Below are positions 8,063 through 15,486 of a stretch of DNA of 64,000 nucleotides, piece after piece. How positions within the stretch are numbered: the first letter of the stretch is position 1; every line of letters begins with the position of its first letter. The notes below the pieces were generated by a model. It made no database searches, was not told the origin of the DNA, and saw nothing but the letters and a program-made list of their open reading frames with translations. A program made the position numbers and the translations under genes. The DNA comes from Butyricicoccus faecihominis (GTDB lineage Bacteria > Bacillota > Clostridia > Oscillospirales > Butyricicoccaceae), in contig NZ_JANGCE010000008.1 of the NCBI RefSeq assembly GCF_024462775.1, positions 1-64,000 on the forward strand, read 5' to 3'.

Positions 8063-8443
8063 TCATTCTGGCGGTGTTCCCGACTTTTTCCGTTTTGTAA
8101 ACAATTCTTTGCAGCCGACATACAGCAGAAAAACGCCGAATAAGCGCCGCAGCCATCGCACATCGATCATGGCGGCGCCGAACGCCGCGAGAATGGAGGC
8201 CGGCACGCCCGCGATCACGCCCCATTTGACCGCCTGCCACTCGACCAGCTTGTTTTTGATGTGCGAAACAAGGGCGGCGGGCGCGCACGCGACAAAGTAC
8301 AAAAGGTTTATCCCGCCCGCGCGGTACTGGGATACCCCGGCAAATAGGGTCAGGTAAAGCAGCAGCAGCGATCCGCCGCCGATGCCGAAGCCCGACAGCA
8401 CGCCGGTTGCCAGACCGATTAGGATAGCAAGAAAAATCGTCAC
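8063..8443 (-). CDS. Half-size TSUP (TauE/SafE) family membrane protein, second of a pair
   Basis: A 126-residue protein with four hydrophobic segments and the family motif GFGIGGGSLLLLYL near residue 20. Full TSUP proteins have two such halves in about 250 residues; here each half is a separate gene. The start is the GTG at 8443, which overlaps the stop of the first half (GTGA), so translation is coupled and equal amounts are likely. TSUP proteins move sulfite, sulfonates or other organic anions, often outward. With YeiH upstream in the same direction, a sulfur-oxyanion export role is a reasonable inference. Confidence 0.8.
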   Translation of the reverse strand: MTIFLAILIGLATGVLSGFGIGGGSLLLLYLTLFAGVSQYRAGGINLLYFVACAPAALVSHIKNKLVEWQAVKWGVIAGVPASILAAFGAAMIDVRWLRRLFGVFLLYVGCKELFTKRKKSGTPPE

Positions 8444-8799
8444 AGCAGCAGCACCGCCCGTACGCCGCCGTACAGAATAAGCAGGCCGAACACCCGGCGC
8501 AGCCACACCATATCGACTTTTTGAAAAATCCTGCCTGCGATGACGCCGCCGATCGCGCCGCCGATCAGATAGGGCCAGGCGGTGGCAAAATCAAGGCCGC
8601 CGCGTATCCAATAAATCACGGCTGAAACGATCGAAAGCGGCAGGATGACCGCGACCGAGGTCGCAAACGCGCGCCGCTGCTCCAGCTTCGTCCACCCGGC
8701 CAGCAGCGGGACAAGGAACAGGCCGCCGCCCGCGCCGAAAAAGCCGTTGGCCGCGCCGGCAAGCGCGCCGGTAACAGCGTATTTTGCGGTATTTTTCAT
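8440..8799 (-). CDS. Half-size TSUP (TauE/SafE) family membrane protein, first of a pair
   Basis: A 119-residue membrane protein with four hydrophobic segments and the motif GAANGFFGAGGGLFLVPLL near residue 15, homologous to the partner at 8063-8443. The ATG at 8799 is chosen because GGAGGGG lies 6 bases upstream. It starts 54 bases after the yeiH-like stop and overlaps its partner by 4 bases. The two halves probably assemble into a heterodimer with the fold of a full TSUP carrier. Confidence 0.8.
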   Translation of the reverse strand: MKNTAKYAVTGALAGAANGFFGAGGGLFLVPLLAGWTKLEQRRAFATSVAVILPLSIVSAVIYWIRGGLDFATAWPYLIGGAIGGVIAGRIFQKVDMVWLRRVFGLLILYGGVRAVLLL

Positions 8800-8852
8800 A
8801 AAAAACCCCTCCGGCGGTAGCATGCGCCGGAAGGGTTTTGATTATGCGGTAT

Positions 8853-9944
8853 TTACCAAATGTGCAAGAACTGCTGCATGCCGAGGCTGACGCACGCAAT
8901 GCCGATCCAGCAGACCAGCCCCATAAAGATGGGCTTGCCGCCGGTACGGATCAGTTTTTTCAAATCGGTGTTCAGGCCGATCGCCGCCATGGCCATGACG
9001 ATAAAGAATTTGGACAGCGTTTTAAAAGGAGCAAATACCGCCGCGCTGACGCCTGCCGTCACGCTAACGGTCGTAATGACCGAGGCAAGCACGAAAAACA
9101 GGATAAAGAACGGGAAAATCTTCTTCAGGTCGAAGCTGCCGCTCGTCGTCCCGTCTATCTTTTTCGCCTTTGCCGTGCGCCAAAAAGCGAGAAACAGCGT
9201 GATCGGAATGATGGCGAGCGTACGCGTCAGCTTGACGATGGTCGCGCCATCCAGCGCGTTCGCGCCGGGATGCAAGCCGTCCCACGCGGCGGCCGCCGCC
9301 GTGACGGAGGACGTATCATTCACCGCGGTGCCCGCGAACAGCGCAAAGCCGTGGTTCGTCAGGCCAAGCGCACCGCCCAGCGTCGGGAAGATCAGCGCCG
9401 CGATCACGTTAAACAGGAAAATAACCGAAATAGCCTGCGCGATCTCTTCGTCATCCGCGCCGATAACGGGCGCGGTGGCCGCGATAGCCGAGCCGCCGCA
9501 GATCGACGAGCCCACGCCGACCAGCGTAGAGATATTACCGGGCATTTTTAACGCCTTGCATAGAATAAAGGATAGGATAAGCGAGGTCGAGATGGTCGAT
9601 ACAATAATGGGGAGCGACTGCGCGCCGACCTTGGCGATTTCCGATAGATTGAGGCCAAAGCCGAGCAGTACAACCGCGTATTGCAGGATTTTTTTCGAGG
9701 TGTATGTAACGCCCGGCCGCACCTGCTCGCTCTGCTGCCAAACAAGCGACAGCCCCATGCCGATCAGGATGGCGAACACCGGCCCGCCGATCACGGGCGC
9801 CAGCTTACCCAAAAACCATGCAGGCAACGCGATGATGAAGCAAAGCAGCAGCCCCATGCCGTTTTTTTGGAGAAAGCCGACGCGCTCCGGCTGCAACATA
9901 AGCTCTTCTTCCTGCGCCGCTTCCCCCTGCTGAACTGTTTCCAT
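8853..9944 (-). CDS. YeiH-family putative sulfate/anion exporter
   Basis: A 363-residue membrane protein (Cons_hypoth698 / YeiH family, usual size about 340-350) with roughly ten membrane segments. Recognisable stretches are [18 protein letters not shown] near residue 50 and [20 protein letters not shown] near residue 140, followed by [16 protein letters not shown]. The N-terminal 28 residues are hydrophilic. It is divergent from a LysR regulator, the same arrangement as yeiE/yeiH in enterobacteria, where YeiE responds to sulfite. Direct transport data for the family are thin. Confidence 0.85.
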   Translation of the reverse strand: METVQQGEAAQEEELMLQPERVGFLQKNGMGLLLCFIIALPAWFLGKLAPVIGGPVFAILIGMGLSLVWQQSEQVRPGVTYTSKKILQYAVVLLGFGLNLSEIAKVGAQSLPIIVSTISTSLILSFILCKALKMPGNISTLVGVGSSICGGSAIAATAPVIGADDEEIAQAISVIFLFNVIAALIFPTLGGALGLTNHGFALFAGTAVNDTSSVTAAAAAWDGLHPGANALDGATIVKLTRTLAIIPITLFLAFWRTAKAKKIDGTTSGSFDLKKIFPFFILFFVLASVITTVSVTAGVSAAVFAPFKTLSKFFIVMAMAAIGLNTDLKKLIRTGGKPIFMGLVCWIGIACVSLGMQQFLHIW

Positions 9945-9983
9945 TGGTGGGTACCCCCTTCAATACTTTTTGTTTCCATCCTC

Positions 9984-10018
9984 AGTATAGTACGATCAAT
10001 CGATAATGTAAAATTATC
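9984..10018 (-). promoter_or_regulatory. yeiH-like promoter overlapped by a LysR-type palindrome
   Basis: On the minus strand TTTACA (10012-10007) and TATACT (9989-9984) are 17 bases apart. The -35 box is inside a perfect palindrome, GATAAT-GTAAA-ATTATC (10002-10018), which fits the T-N11-A style of LysR sites. Binding there would control yeiH and, from the other side, the regulator itself. Confidence 0.65.
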
Positions 10019-10071
10019 AATCTTTATAAATGGATAAATTTATGTTATGATTAAACGAGGAGGATGGAGCT

Positions 10072-10950
10072 ATGCTGGATTTTCGTGTCGATACATTTTT
10101 GGCGGTATGCCGCTGCCAGAGCTTTACCAAAGCGGCGGAGGAGCTGCACATCACGCAACCCGCGGTCTCGCAGCATATCCATTGGCTGGAGAGCGCGTAC
10201 GGCGCGCGCTTTTTTGCGTGGCAGGGCAAACGGATGGAGCTGACCGAGGCCGGCCGCCTATTCCTGCGCGCCGCGACCACCATGCGGGACGACGCGCTGC
10301 ACCTGAAGATGGAGCTTGGATCGCTCGCGGACCGGGGGCGGCGGCTAACGTTCGGCGCGACGCTGACGGTGGGCGAATATGTGATGCCCCGCGCGCTGGC
10401 CCGCCTGCTTGAGCGGGAACCCGGCGCGGAAGTGCGTATGCAAGTCGCCAACACAGCGGAGCTGCTGCAAAAGCTGGACAATGGCGAGATCGACTTTGCC
10501 ATTGTCGAAGGCTTTTTTGAAAAAAACGAGTACGATCATCTGCCCTACCGCACCGAGCGCTTTGTACCGGTCGCGTCGCCGGGGTTTGTCTTTCAAAAGC
10601 CGGTGCGCGAGCTGGGCGATCTGCTCGGCGAGCGCCTGCTCACGCGCGAGCTGGGCTCGGGCACGCGTGAAACGCTGGAGCGCCGCCTGCGTGAAAGCAA
10701 CTTGACCGTGGCGGATTTTCGCCGTGTGGCGGAGATCGGCAGTTTAAACGCGATCAAAACATTGGTTCGCGCGGGCTGCGGCGTTTCCTTCCTGTATGAG
10801 CCGACCGTACACGGCGAACTACAAACGGGCGAGATATGCGAAATACCGCTTGCGGATTTTTCGGTCACACACGATTTTACCTTTCTGTGGCGCAAAAACA
10901 GCGCGTTTGCGGACGAGCACCGCGCGGCGTACGCGCTGCTTCAGGAATAA
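10072..10950 (+). CDS. LysR-family transcriptional regulator of the yeiH-like operon
   Basis: A 292-residue regulator of normal family length. The N-terminal helix-turn-helix covers about residues 3-60 (FLAVCRCQSFTKAAEELHIT, QPAVSQHIHWLE). The effector domain (PBP2 fold) follows from about residue 90 (LTFGATLTVGEYVMP) to the C-terminus. GAGGAGGATGGAG precedes the ATG. It is divergent from yeiH; the shared region holds a LysR-type palindrome. By context it is YeiE-like and may sense sulfite or a related anion. It ends directly at the first of two duplicated terminator hairpins. Confidence 0.88.
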   Translation: MLDFRVDTFLAVCRCQSFTKAAEELHITQPAVSQHIHWLESAYGARFFAWQGKRMELTEAGRLFLRAATTMRDDALHLKMELGSLADRGRRLTFGATLTVGEYVMPRALARLLEREPGAEVRMQVANTAELLQKLDNGEIDFAIVEGFFEKNEYDHLPYRTERFVPVASPGFVFQKPVRELGDLLGERLLTRELGSGTRETLERRLRESNLTVADFRRVAEIGSLNAIKTLVRAGCGVSFLYEPTVHGELQTGEICEIPLADFSVTHDFTFLWRKNSAFADEHRAAYALLQE

Positions 10951-10954
10951 AAAA

Positions 10955-10982
10955 GCAGCGGCCGGTAAAAACCGGCCGCCGC
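10955..10982 (+). terminator. LysR-gene terminator hairpin, proximal duplicate
   Basis: A hairpin with arms GCAGCGGCCGG and CCGGCCGCCGC starts 4 bases past the LysR stop codon. An almost identical hairpin is repeated at 11200-11229 after the inserted element. Confidence 0.75.
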
Positions 10983-11199
10983 ACAGACTGTCAAAAAAGT
11001 ATTTTTGACAGTCTGTCGATCGAAACAAAGCCCCATTTCGATCGAGAATTCCGGCTTCTGCGCGCGCCTTACAGGCACACTTGAAGTCGGTTTGTATAAA
11101 AACCGAGATACATGCTCCCGGTTTTTATGAATTTTGCCGCAAGCGGCAAAATCCTATTTTATGCGCGCTGCGGCGCGAGAGGGTTCTTTGACAAGCTGA
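10983..11199 (+). repeat. Terminator-flanked structured element, copy 2
   Basis: A 217-bp copy in plus orientation. The left end has a hairpin with arms CAGACTGTCAAAA/TTTTGACAGTCTG, next comes TCGATCGAAA/TTTCGATCGA, then a central stretch to GTCGGTTTGTATAAAA identical in all three copies. A stem ATAAAAACCG/CGGTTTTTAT and the hairpin ATTTTGCCGC-AA-GCGGCAAAAT follow. The right end is GGTTCTTTGACAAGCTGA, inversely related to the left end. Compared with copy 1 the third stem changes on both arms (TCCG/CGGA to ACCG/CGGT), keeping pairing. No protein is credible. Confidence 0.92.
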
Positions 11200-11229
11200 G
11201 CAGCGGCCGGTAAAAAAAACGGCCGCCGC
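11200..11229 (+). terminator. LysR-gene terminator hairpin, distal duplicate
   Basis: Arms GCAGCGGCCG and CGGCCGCCGC with an A-rich loop, 3 bases longer in the loop than the proximal copy at 10955-10982. It abuts the right end of repeat copy 2. Confidence 0.7.
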
Positions 11230-11289
11230 AGAGTTTGTAAAAATGCTTTTTTCTTTATTCTATCGAAAAAAGGCCTCATCTCAATCGAG
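11230..11289 (+). repeat. Degenerate left-end remnant of the same element family
   Basis: The 60 bases after the distal hairpin align along their length with the left end of the element, including CAGA near the start, an A/T stem region, TATCGAAAAAAGGCC for TCGATCGAAACAAAGCC, and CTCAATCGAG for TTTCGATCGAG. I judge about 70% identity by eye. It stops where the invariant core should continue, so it is an old truncated copy placed after copy 2. Confidence 0.65.
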
Positions 11290-11317
11290 TGCGCCGGGGC
11301 GGCGCGCGGCTTTTTTA

Positions 11318-12298
11318 TCAGGCGGTCGGCTCGCCGGTCTCCGCGCGGTAGACGGCAATAGCGATGGCTAGATCCAGCACACAGGAGCCCACGCTCTCGT
11401 ACATGGTGATCTCAGCATGGTCAGAGCGGCCGGGGAGCTTGCCTGCCAGCAGATCCCCCACGCTGCCGCGCACCTTGTCGCGGGTGATCAGGCCCTTTTC
11501 AAAGGGGATCAGGATATCGCCCGCGGCGGCCCACAGGCCGTCCACATGCTCGGTGACGACGAAGCTCGCCTTTTGGACCGCTTCCTCCGCAATCTCCTGC
11601 ATGAAGGGCGTAAAGGAGCCGATGGCGTTGAGATGCGTTCCGGGTTGAAGCGCGTCCGCGTCAAAGACCGGCTTGCGGGAAGGGGTCACGGTGCTGACGA
11701 TGTCGGAGCCGGCCACGCACTCGTTGCCGCTGCCGCATGGGATGATTTGGTAGGGGCGGTTCTGCACCGCGGCGATTCGCGAAGCGAAGGCGTCCATCCG
11801 GTCCGCGGCCATGTCGAATACGCGGAGTTCCTCCAGCTCCCGAACTTCCTGAATGGCCAGCACTTGGGTAAACGCCTGCGTCCCTGTGCCGACGATCCCC
11901 AAATGGCGGGCATCCTTTCTGGCCAGCAGATCGGTGGCCACGCCAGCGCCAGCGCCCGTCTTCAGAGCGGTGAGGTGGTTTGCGCCGATGAGCGCCAGCT
12001 GCTCGCCGTTGATTGCGGAGAAGAGGCTGATGGTGGACTGGTCGGTGGGCATCCCGTGCTTGGGATTGTCCGGAAAGACAGCGGAGAACTTGAAGCCGAA
12101 GAAGGGCTGCTCCGTGCAGACGGCCGTCAGCCATTGGCCGGAGCTCTCCCCCCGGCCAAGGGGCATGGCGATGCGGCCGCCGGGGTACATCTCGCCCTTG
12201 CCGCAGGCAAGGTGGGCATCCCGCACGGTGGCTAGCGCCGTCTTCATATCAATGGCAGCCGCCGCTTTTTCTTCCGGGATGACAATCATATGCTTCAT
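11318..12298 (-). CDS. Ornithine cyclodeaminase/mu-crystallin family reductase, probable delta1-pyrroline-2-carboxylate reductase
   Basis: A 326-residue soluble enzyme of the OCD/mu-crystallin family. It has the Rossmann NAD(P) site LGIVGTGTQAFTQVLAI near residue 130 and the family stretch LTALKTGAGAGVATDLLA before it. The aconitase-X genes just upstream give the likely pathway: dehydration of cis-3-hydroxy-L-proline yields delta1-pyrroline-2-carboxylate, which this enzyme would reduce to L-proline. That pairing is known for AcnX-type proline systems. Cyclodeaminase activity on ornithine is the alternative. AGAAAGGA lies 9 bases before the ATG. It is last in the operon. Confidence 0.85.
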   Translation of the reverse strand: MKHMIVIPEEKAAAAIDMKTALATVRDAHLACGKGEMYPGGRIAMPLGRGESSGQWLTAVCTEQPFFGFKFSAVFPDNPKHGMPTDQSTISLFSAINGEQLALIGANHLTALKTGAGAGVATDLLARKDARHLGIVGTGTQAFTQVLAIQEVRELEELRVFDMAADRMDAFASRIAAVQNRPYQIIPCGSGNECVAGSDIVSTVTPSRKPVFDADALQPGTHLNAIGSFTPFMQEIAEEAVQKASFVVTEHVDGLWAAAGDILIPFEKGLITRDKVRGSVGDLLAGKLPGRSDHAEITMYESVGSCVLDLAIAIAVYRAETGEPTA

Positions 12299-12378
12299 GG
12301 TATTTCGGTCCTTTCTGACGCTTGCTCGCGCCAGCCGGAGAGCGCGCCGGCCGACGGAGAAAAACGTTTGACGGGTGG

Positions 12379-12740
12379 TTAAGGTTCATTGGCCCGGTCG
12401 GCAGCAATGCAATCCTTGTTGAGGTCCATCCAGACGTCGCAGTTGTTGCTCCCCAGCTTCTGGGGGTTAAAATAGGGATCCTCAACGCCGGCCTTGCGCT
12501 GGTCCATATAGTCGACGTAAACCTTCTTGACGGTGGGTAGAAGAACGCGGCGCCAAGCATGCCGCCGAAGGCTGCACGGGGGCCAAAGGAACTGCTGAAA
12601 ATCAGGGCGATGGTGGAGGGAATGTTACTGGCGTTGCCGATCAGGACGATAATGGTGACGATTAGATAGCCGATGGTACAAAAGAGCGCGAAGATCACGG
12701 CCATTACTTTGCTAAGCCCCTTGGGCATGCCGTGCCCCAT
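12379..12740 (-). pseudogene. Remnant of an AGCS-type sodium/amino-acid symporter
   Basis: From ATG 12740 about 65 residues read as membrane protein (MAVIFALFCTIGYLIVTII, then SSSFGPRAAFGGMLGAAF), which matches the middle of alanine/sodium symporters. The normal continuation (GvkRG, SNEAG) is missing. At about 12550 the frame is lost and a different frame gives a hydrophilic tail (VYVDYMDQRKAGVEDPYF, then KLGSNNCDVWMDLNKD) that resembles the C-terminus of these carriers, ending at 12379. So both the first half and a large internal part are deleted. It sits between the enzyme genes, where the substrate uptake gene would belong. Family assignment is by motif memory only. Confidence 0.6.
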
Positions 12741-12757
12741 GGGTCTCCGTTTTGGGA

Positions 12758-13183
12758 CTACCGGTAAAGAATCATCTCCTCTCTGTCCTGAAAGATCTCG
12801 ATCTCCTTTGCTCCGGCGAGCTTTGCGAAGTCCGTTTCCGATACGTTGAGCACAGGGATAACCTGATTGTAAAAGTGTCGGCAGATCATGGGGCCGGTCA
12901 GGATCACGGGATCGGTATAGACGTTGATGATCGCGCCGGGAGCGGTGCCGATGCGAAGCATCTCCATCAGCACCAGTCCCGCGCCGCTGCTGCCCCGCCC
13001 GAAGGGAAACGCAAACGCCTTGCCGGTGATGTTCTCCCGGTAATTGGGATGGCGGTAATCGGAGATCGTACCGCTTTGGATATCGACACCGCCGACAAAG
13101 CTGAAGGATTCCCCGGAGGAGACCAGCGGCAGCCGGGCGGACGCGGCAATGACGTTTCTGCATTTCAAAGTGATTTGTTCCAT
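12758..13183 (-). CDS. Aconitase X small (swivel) subunit, DUF126
   Basis: A 141-residue protein matching the swivelling domain that is a separate subunit in bacterial type II aconitase X. Characteristic stretches are GKAFAFPFGRGSSGAG near residue 55 and INVYTDPVILTGPMICRH near residue 85. The ATG at 13183 has GGGGAGG 6 bases upstream and overlaps the end of the large subunit gene by 19 bases, so the two are coupled. With the large subunit it should form a hydro-lyase, most likely cis-3-hydroxy-L-proline dehydratase. Confidence 0.88.
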   Translation of the reverse strand: MEQITLKCRNVIAASARLPLVSSGESFSFVGGVDIQSGTISDYRHPNYRENITGKAFAFPFGRGSSGAGLVLMEMLRIGTAPGAIINVYTDPVILTGPMICRHFYNQVIPVLNVSETDFAKLAGAKEIEIFQDREEMILYR

Positions 13184-14439
13184 AGCTGCCCTCCCCGAAC
13201 GACGCTTCCCGAAACCGCTGTTTCGACGCAATCCCTCAGGTTGCCGAACACCGGGTGGATTCCAACTTTATTGAAGCAATAGGTTCCGAACTTGCCGGAG
13301 TTCGTCATGATGGATTTTGTGCCCCAGACCGCAGTGGGATATTCCATTGTGCATCCGTCCACAAACACCTGCACGCCAAGCGCTTTGATGCGGTCCAGCA
13401 GGCCGCTGGCCTCGGTCGTACCATAGTTCGAGCGGCTGGTGAATACCCACATCGCCGTCTTGGGATAGATGTGCCGTCCGGCCAGCAGCCGTTCCAGATC
13501 CTGAAATTCCGCGCAGGAGAAGTGGGGGCAGCCCAGAGACACCAGATCGATAGGGCCCTGCTGGTCGGCGTTGCACAGCGCGGCCTCGGCCTCCTGAAGC
13601 TCCTTGAGCCCGATGGTGACCACCTGCCGGGGCGCTTTGCCGTTGAAAGCCTGTTCCAGAGTCTGCGCCTCGGGCGTAATGCCGATCAGATGAACTAGCG
13701 TGATGCCGCCGGAGGACGCCGCCGTGGCGCAGAACTGCTTAAGGTTGTCCAGCGTCAGATTGCGCCTCGGTATGCCCTGCAGGGCCCATACGCGGCTTCC
13801 CACAATCTTTCCGTAGGCGAAGGCCACATAACTAAACATGCTGGGATCGTCGAACATCTCCTCGGTAATCTCGTCGCTCAGGACCACCAGTCCCTCCGCG
13901 TACCGGTTCTCTGTTTTGTGGAGCCCAAAATTCGGAGCCCGTCCGGCAATGCCGCACAAAAGCTCCAGCGGGCCGGCATAGCGGTTGGTGCGGGCGCCGA
14001 CGATGGAGTTCATAAAACAGATGACGTTGGATTCTGCGCACGCCACCTGCGCGCCGAACGCCGGGGAAAAACCCGTTTGATAGGGGGCACAGGTCCAGGT
14101 GGGGATGGCGCCCATGCGGAGGTGGGACGCCTCGATGCGGCGGGTAGCCGCCATGCAGGCCGCGTCCTGTTTTTGGAGATCCCAGCGCTGCATGTCCAGC
14201 GCGCAGGCATTGGTGGTCGTGGGAACGGCGAATTTTGCGCCGAGACCAGCCAGATGTTCTGCGAAGGCAACCTGCGCCTCGCCGAAATATACCGTGCTGT
14301 CGTCGTGACAAGCGGTGATTTCCACAAAATCCTCTGCGCCGTAATAGTCTCCCAGATCGCAGAGGACCCGCATTGCCATCCGGACGGCTTCCCCATGCTT
14401 GCCGTCCAGCAATTCCCGCTCATATTCGGTTAGCTTCAT
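13165..14439 (-). CDS. Aconitase X catalytic subunit (DUF521), probable cis-3-hydroxy-L-proline dehydratase
   Basis: A 424-residue large subunit of aconitase X (usual length about 400-430). Visible family features are TTTNACALDMQRW near residue 75, the cysteine-containing TWTCAPYQTGF near residue 115, the ESNVICFMNSIVGARTNRYAGP segment and the VSLGCPHFSCAEFQDL segment near residue 305, which carry the cluster-ligand and active-site residues of the fold. It dehydrates a 3-hydroxyproline-type substrate to delta1-pyrroline-2-carboxylate. AGGAAGGGG lies about 8 bases before the ATG. It is first in the operon, divergent from the GntR-UTRA regulator. Confidence 0.88.
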   Translation of the reverse strand: MKLTEYERELLDGKHGEAVRMAMRVLCDLGDYYGAEDFVEITACHDDSTVYFGEAQVAFAEHLAGLGAKFAVPTTTNACALDMQRWDLQKQDAACMAATRRIEASHLRMGAIPTWTCAPYQTGFSPAFGAQVACAESNVICFMNSIVGARTNRYAGPLELLCGIAGRAPNFGLHKTENRYAEGLVVLSDEITEEMFDDPSMFSYVAFAYGKIVGSRVWALQGIPRRNLTLDNLKQFCATAASSGGITLVHLIGITPEAQTLEQAFNGKAPRQVVTIGLKELQEAEAALCNADQQGPIDLVSLGCPHFSCAEFQDLERLLAGRHIYPKTAMWVFTSRSNYGTTEASGLLDRIKALGVQVFVDGCTMEYPTAVWGTKSIMTNSGKFGTYCFNKVGIHPVFGNLRDCVETAVSGSVVRGGQLWNKSL

Positions 14440-14712
14440 GTCGTGCCCCTTCCTGTGTCAAATGGCTGCTTTTGCTTCTATATGACGCATTATAAAGGAG
14501 GAAAATGCAAAAAAACACTCATGTTCTGCACAAGATATTGGGAATGAAATTGTGCAAATCAAGACAGGCATTTTAAAAGGGAGACCACTTGCGAAAGTGG
14601 TATGCGGATGTATGGAGCCACTTTGGCTGCGGCGTTCAAAAAATAACATGCAATGTTTGGTCAGCCGTATTATAATAGTTACGGTAGAACAAACGGGGGA
14701 GGGGAAAAGAAA
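14440..14712. promoter_or_regulatory. Divergent control region of the aconitase-X operon and its GntR regulator
   Basis: It contains a TATAAT box on the minus strand (14494-14489) that serves the aconitase-X operon, with no good -35 box, which suggests activation or tight control. A TATAAT box on the plus strand (14671-14676) serves the regulator. A hairpin with arms ACCACTT/AAGTGGT lies near 14583-14600 after a short possible leader frame at 14505-14576. Confidence 0.5.
14505..14576 (+). CDS. Possible 23-residue leader peptide upstream of the GntR regulator
   Basis: A tiny open frame (begins MQKNTHVLHK, ends at TAA 14574-14576) has a perfect AAAGGAGG site, though only 3 bases from the ATG. 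A hairpin follows directly and is followed by the regulator promoter region. It could be a leader peptide or chance, since the same AGGAGG is also the complement of part of the minus-strand promoter spacer. I cannot tell which. Confidence 0.22.
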   Translation: MQKNTHVLHKILGMKLCKSRQAF

Positions 14713-15462
14713 ATGGGCCTCAAGTATCAGGCGCTTGAGAACGCTCTGGAGGATATGATTTTCTCCGGGGAAGGCGTTTCGCCCAACGGGCGTTTTTTGA
14801 GCGAACGGCGGCTTTCGGAGCTGTTTCAGGTCAGCCGCGCCACCGTCCGCAAGGCTATCGACGTTCTGTGCAAGCAGGGGGAGCTCGTTCAGATTCACGG
14901 GAGCGGCACCTTTGTCAAGGACATCCGCAAGACACAGCCGCTGGATTCCATCACCCGGTGTTCGCAAAATTACGCGGAGATGGGATTTTGCCCTCACAAC
15001 CGGGAGCTGGAGCGCTCCACGATCCCGGCCAGTAAACATATCGCGAAGTGTTTGCAGGTTGCCGCGGGCTCCCCGGTGCTCTGCGTCAGAAAGCTGTTTA
15101 TGGCGGACCGGATGATTTTTAACGAGTCGATCTCCTACATCTCGGCGGTCAACTTCCCGGGGATCGCGCAAATGGATTTTTCCGCGACGCCTATGTTGGA
15201 GATTTTTCGGGCGAACTACTGCGCTCATGCGAAAAGAACGGATCACGCCATGGAGGCGGTCCTTCCGCCACGCGAGGTCTCCGCGCATCTGCAGATTCCG
15301 CCGCAGACGCCGGTTCTGCTCTTCGAGTCCGTGTCCAGTGGAATCATGGACGGGCGCTTCATCCCGTTTGAATATTTTAAGACCTATTACCGGACGGATT
15401 TTATCCGCTTTGGCTACTCGCAGGAGCATGAGGCCATCGACTTTTCCGCGGAAGCGCCCTAG
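14713..15462 (+). CDS. GntR-family regulator with UTRA effector domain (HutC subfamily)
   Basis: A 249-residue regulator. The N-terminal winged helix covers about residues 5-72 (FLSERRLSELFQVSRATVRKAID and the wing GSGTFVKDI). The UTRA ligand domain follows from about residue 90 to the end, with LCVRKLFMADRMIFNESISYI in its middle. GGGGGAGGGG precedes the ATG at 14713; the open frame runs further upstream without a site. It is divergent from the aconitase-X/OCD operon and probably controls it in response to a hydroxyproline-related ligand. That ligand is inferred from context only. Confidence 0.88.
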   Translation: MGLKYQALENALEDMIFSGEGVSPNGRFLSERRLSELFQVSRATVRKAIDVLCKQGELVQIHGSGTFVKDIRKTQPLDSITRCSQNYAEMGFCPHNRELERSTIPASKHIAKCLQVAAGSPVLCVRKLFMADRMIFNESISYISAVNFPGIAQMDFSATPMLEIFRANYCAHAKRTDHAMEAVLPPREVSAHLQIPPQTPVLLFESVSSGIMDGRFIPFEYFKTYYRTDFIRFGYSQEHEAIDFSAEAP

Positions 15463-15486
15463 GCGCGAAGGTTCTTTGACAAGCTA
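15463..15486 (+). repeat. Right-end remnant of the terminator-flanked element
   Basis: The 24 bases after the regulator stop, GCGCGAAGGTTCTTTGACAAG then CTA, match the right end of copies 1-3 (GCGCGAGAGGGTTCTTTGACAAGCTGA in copy 2). The remainder of the element is absent. It directly abuts a terminator hairpin, as the right end always does. Confidence 0.75.

Noticed and set aside
12249-13163. 304-codon frame as a single intact membrane protein
   Set aside because: Its upstream part overlaps the aconitase-X small subunit in another frame and reads as random Arg-rich sequence. Only the stretch after 12740 is protein-like, and it breaks at about 12550.
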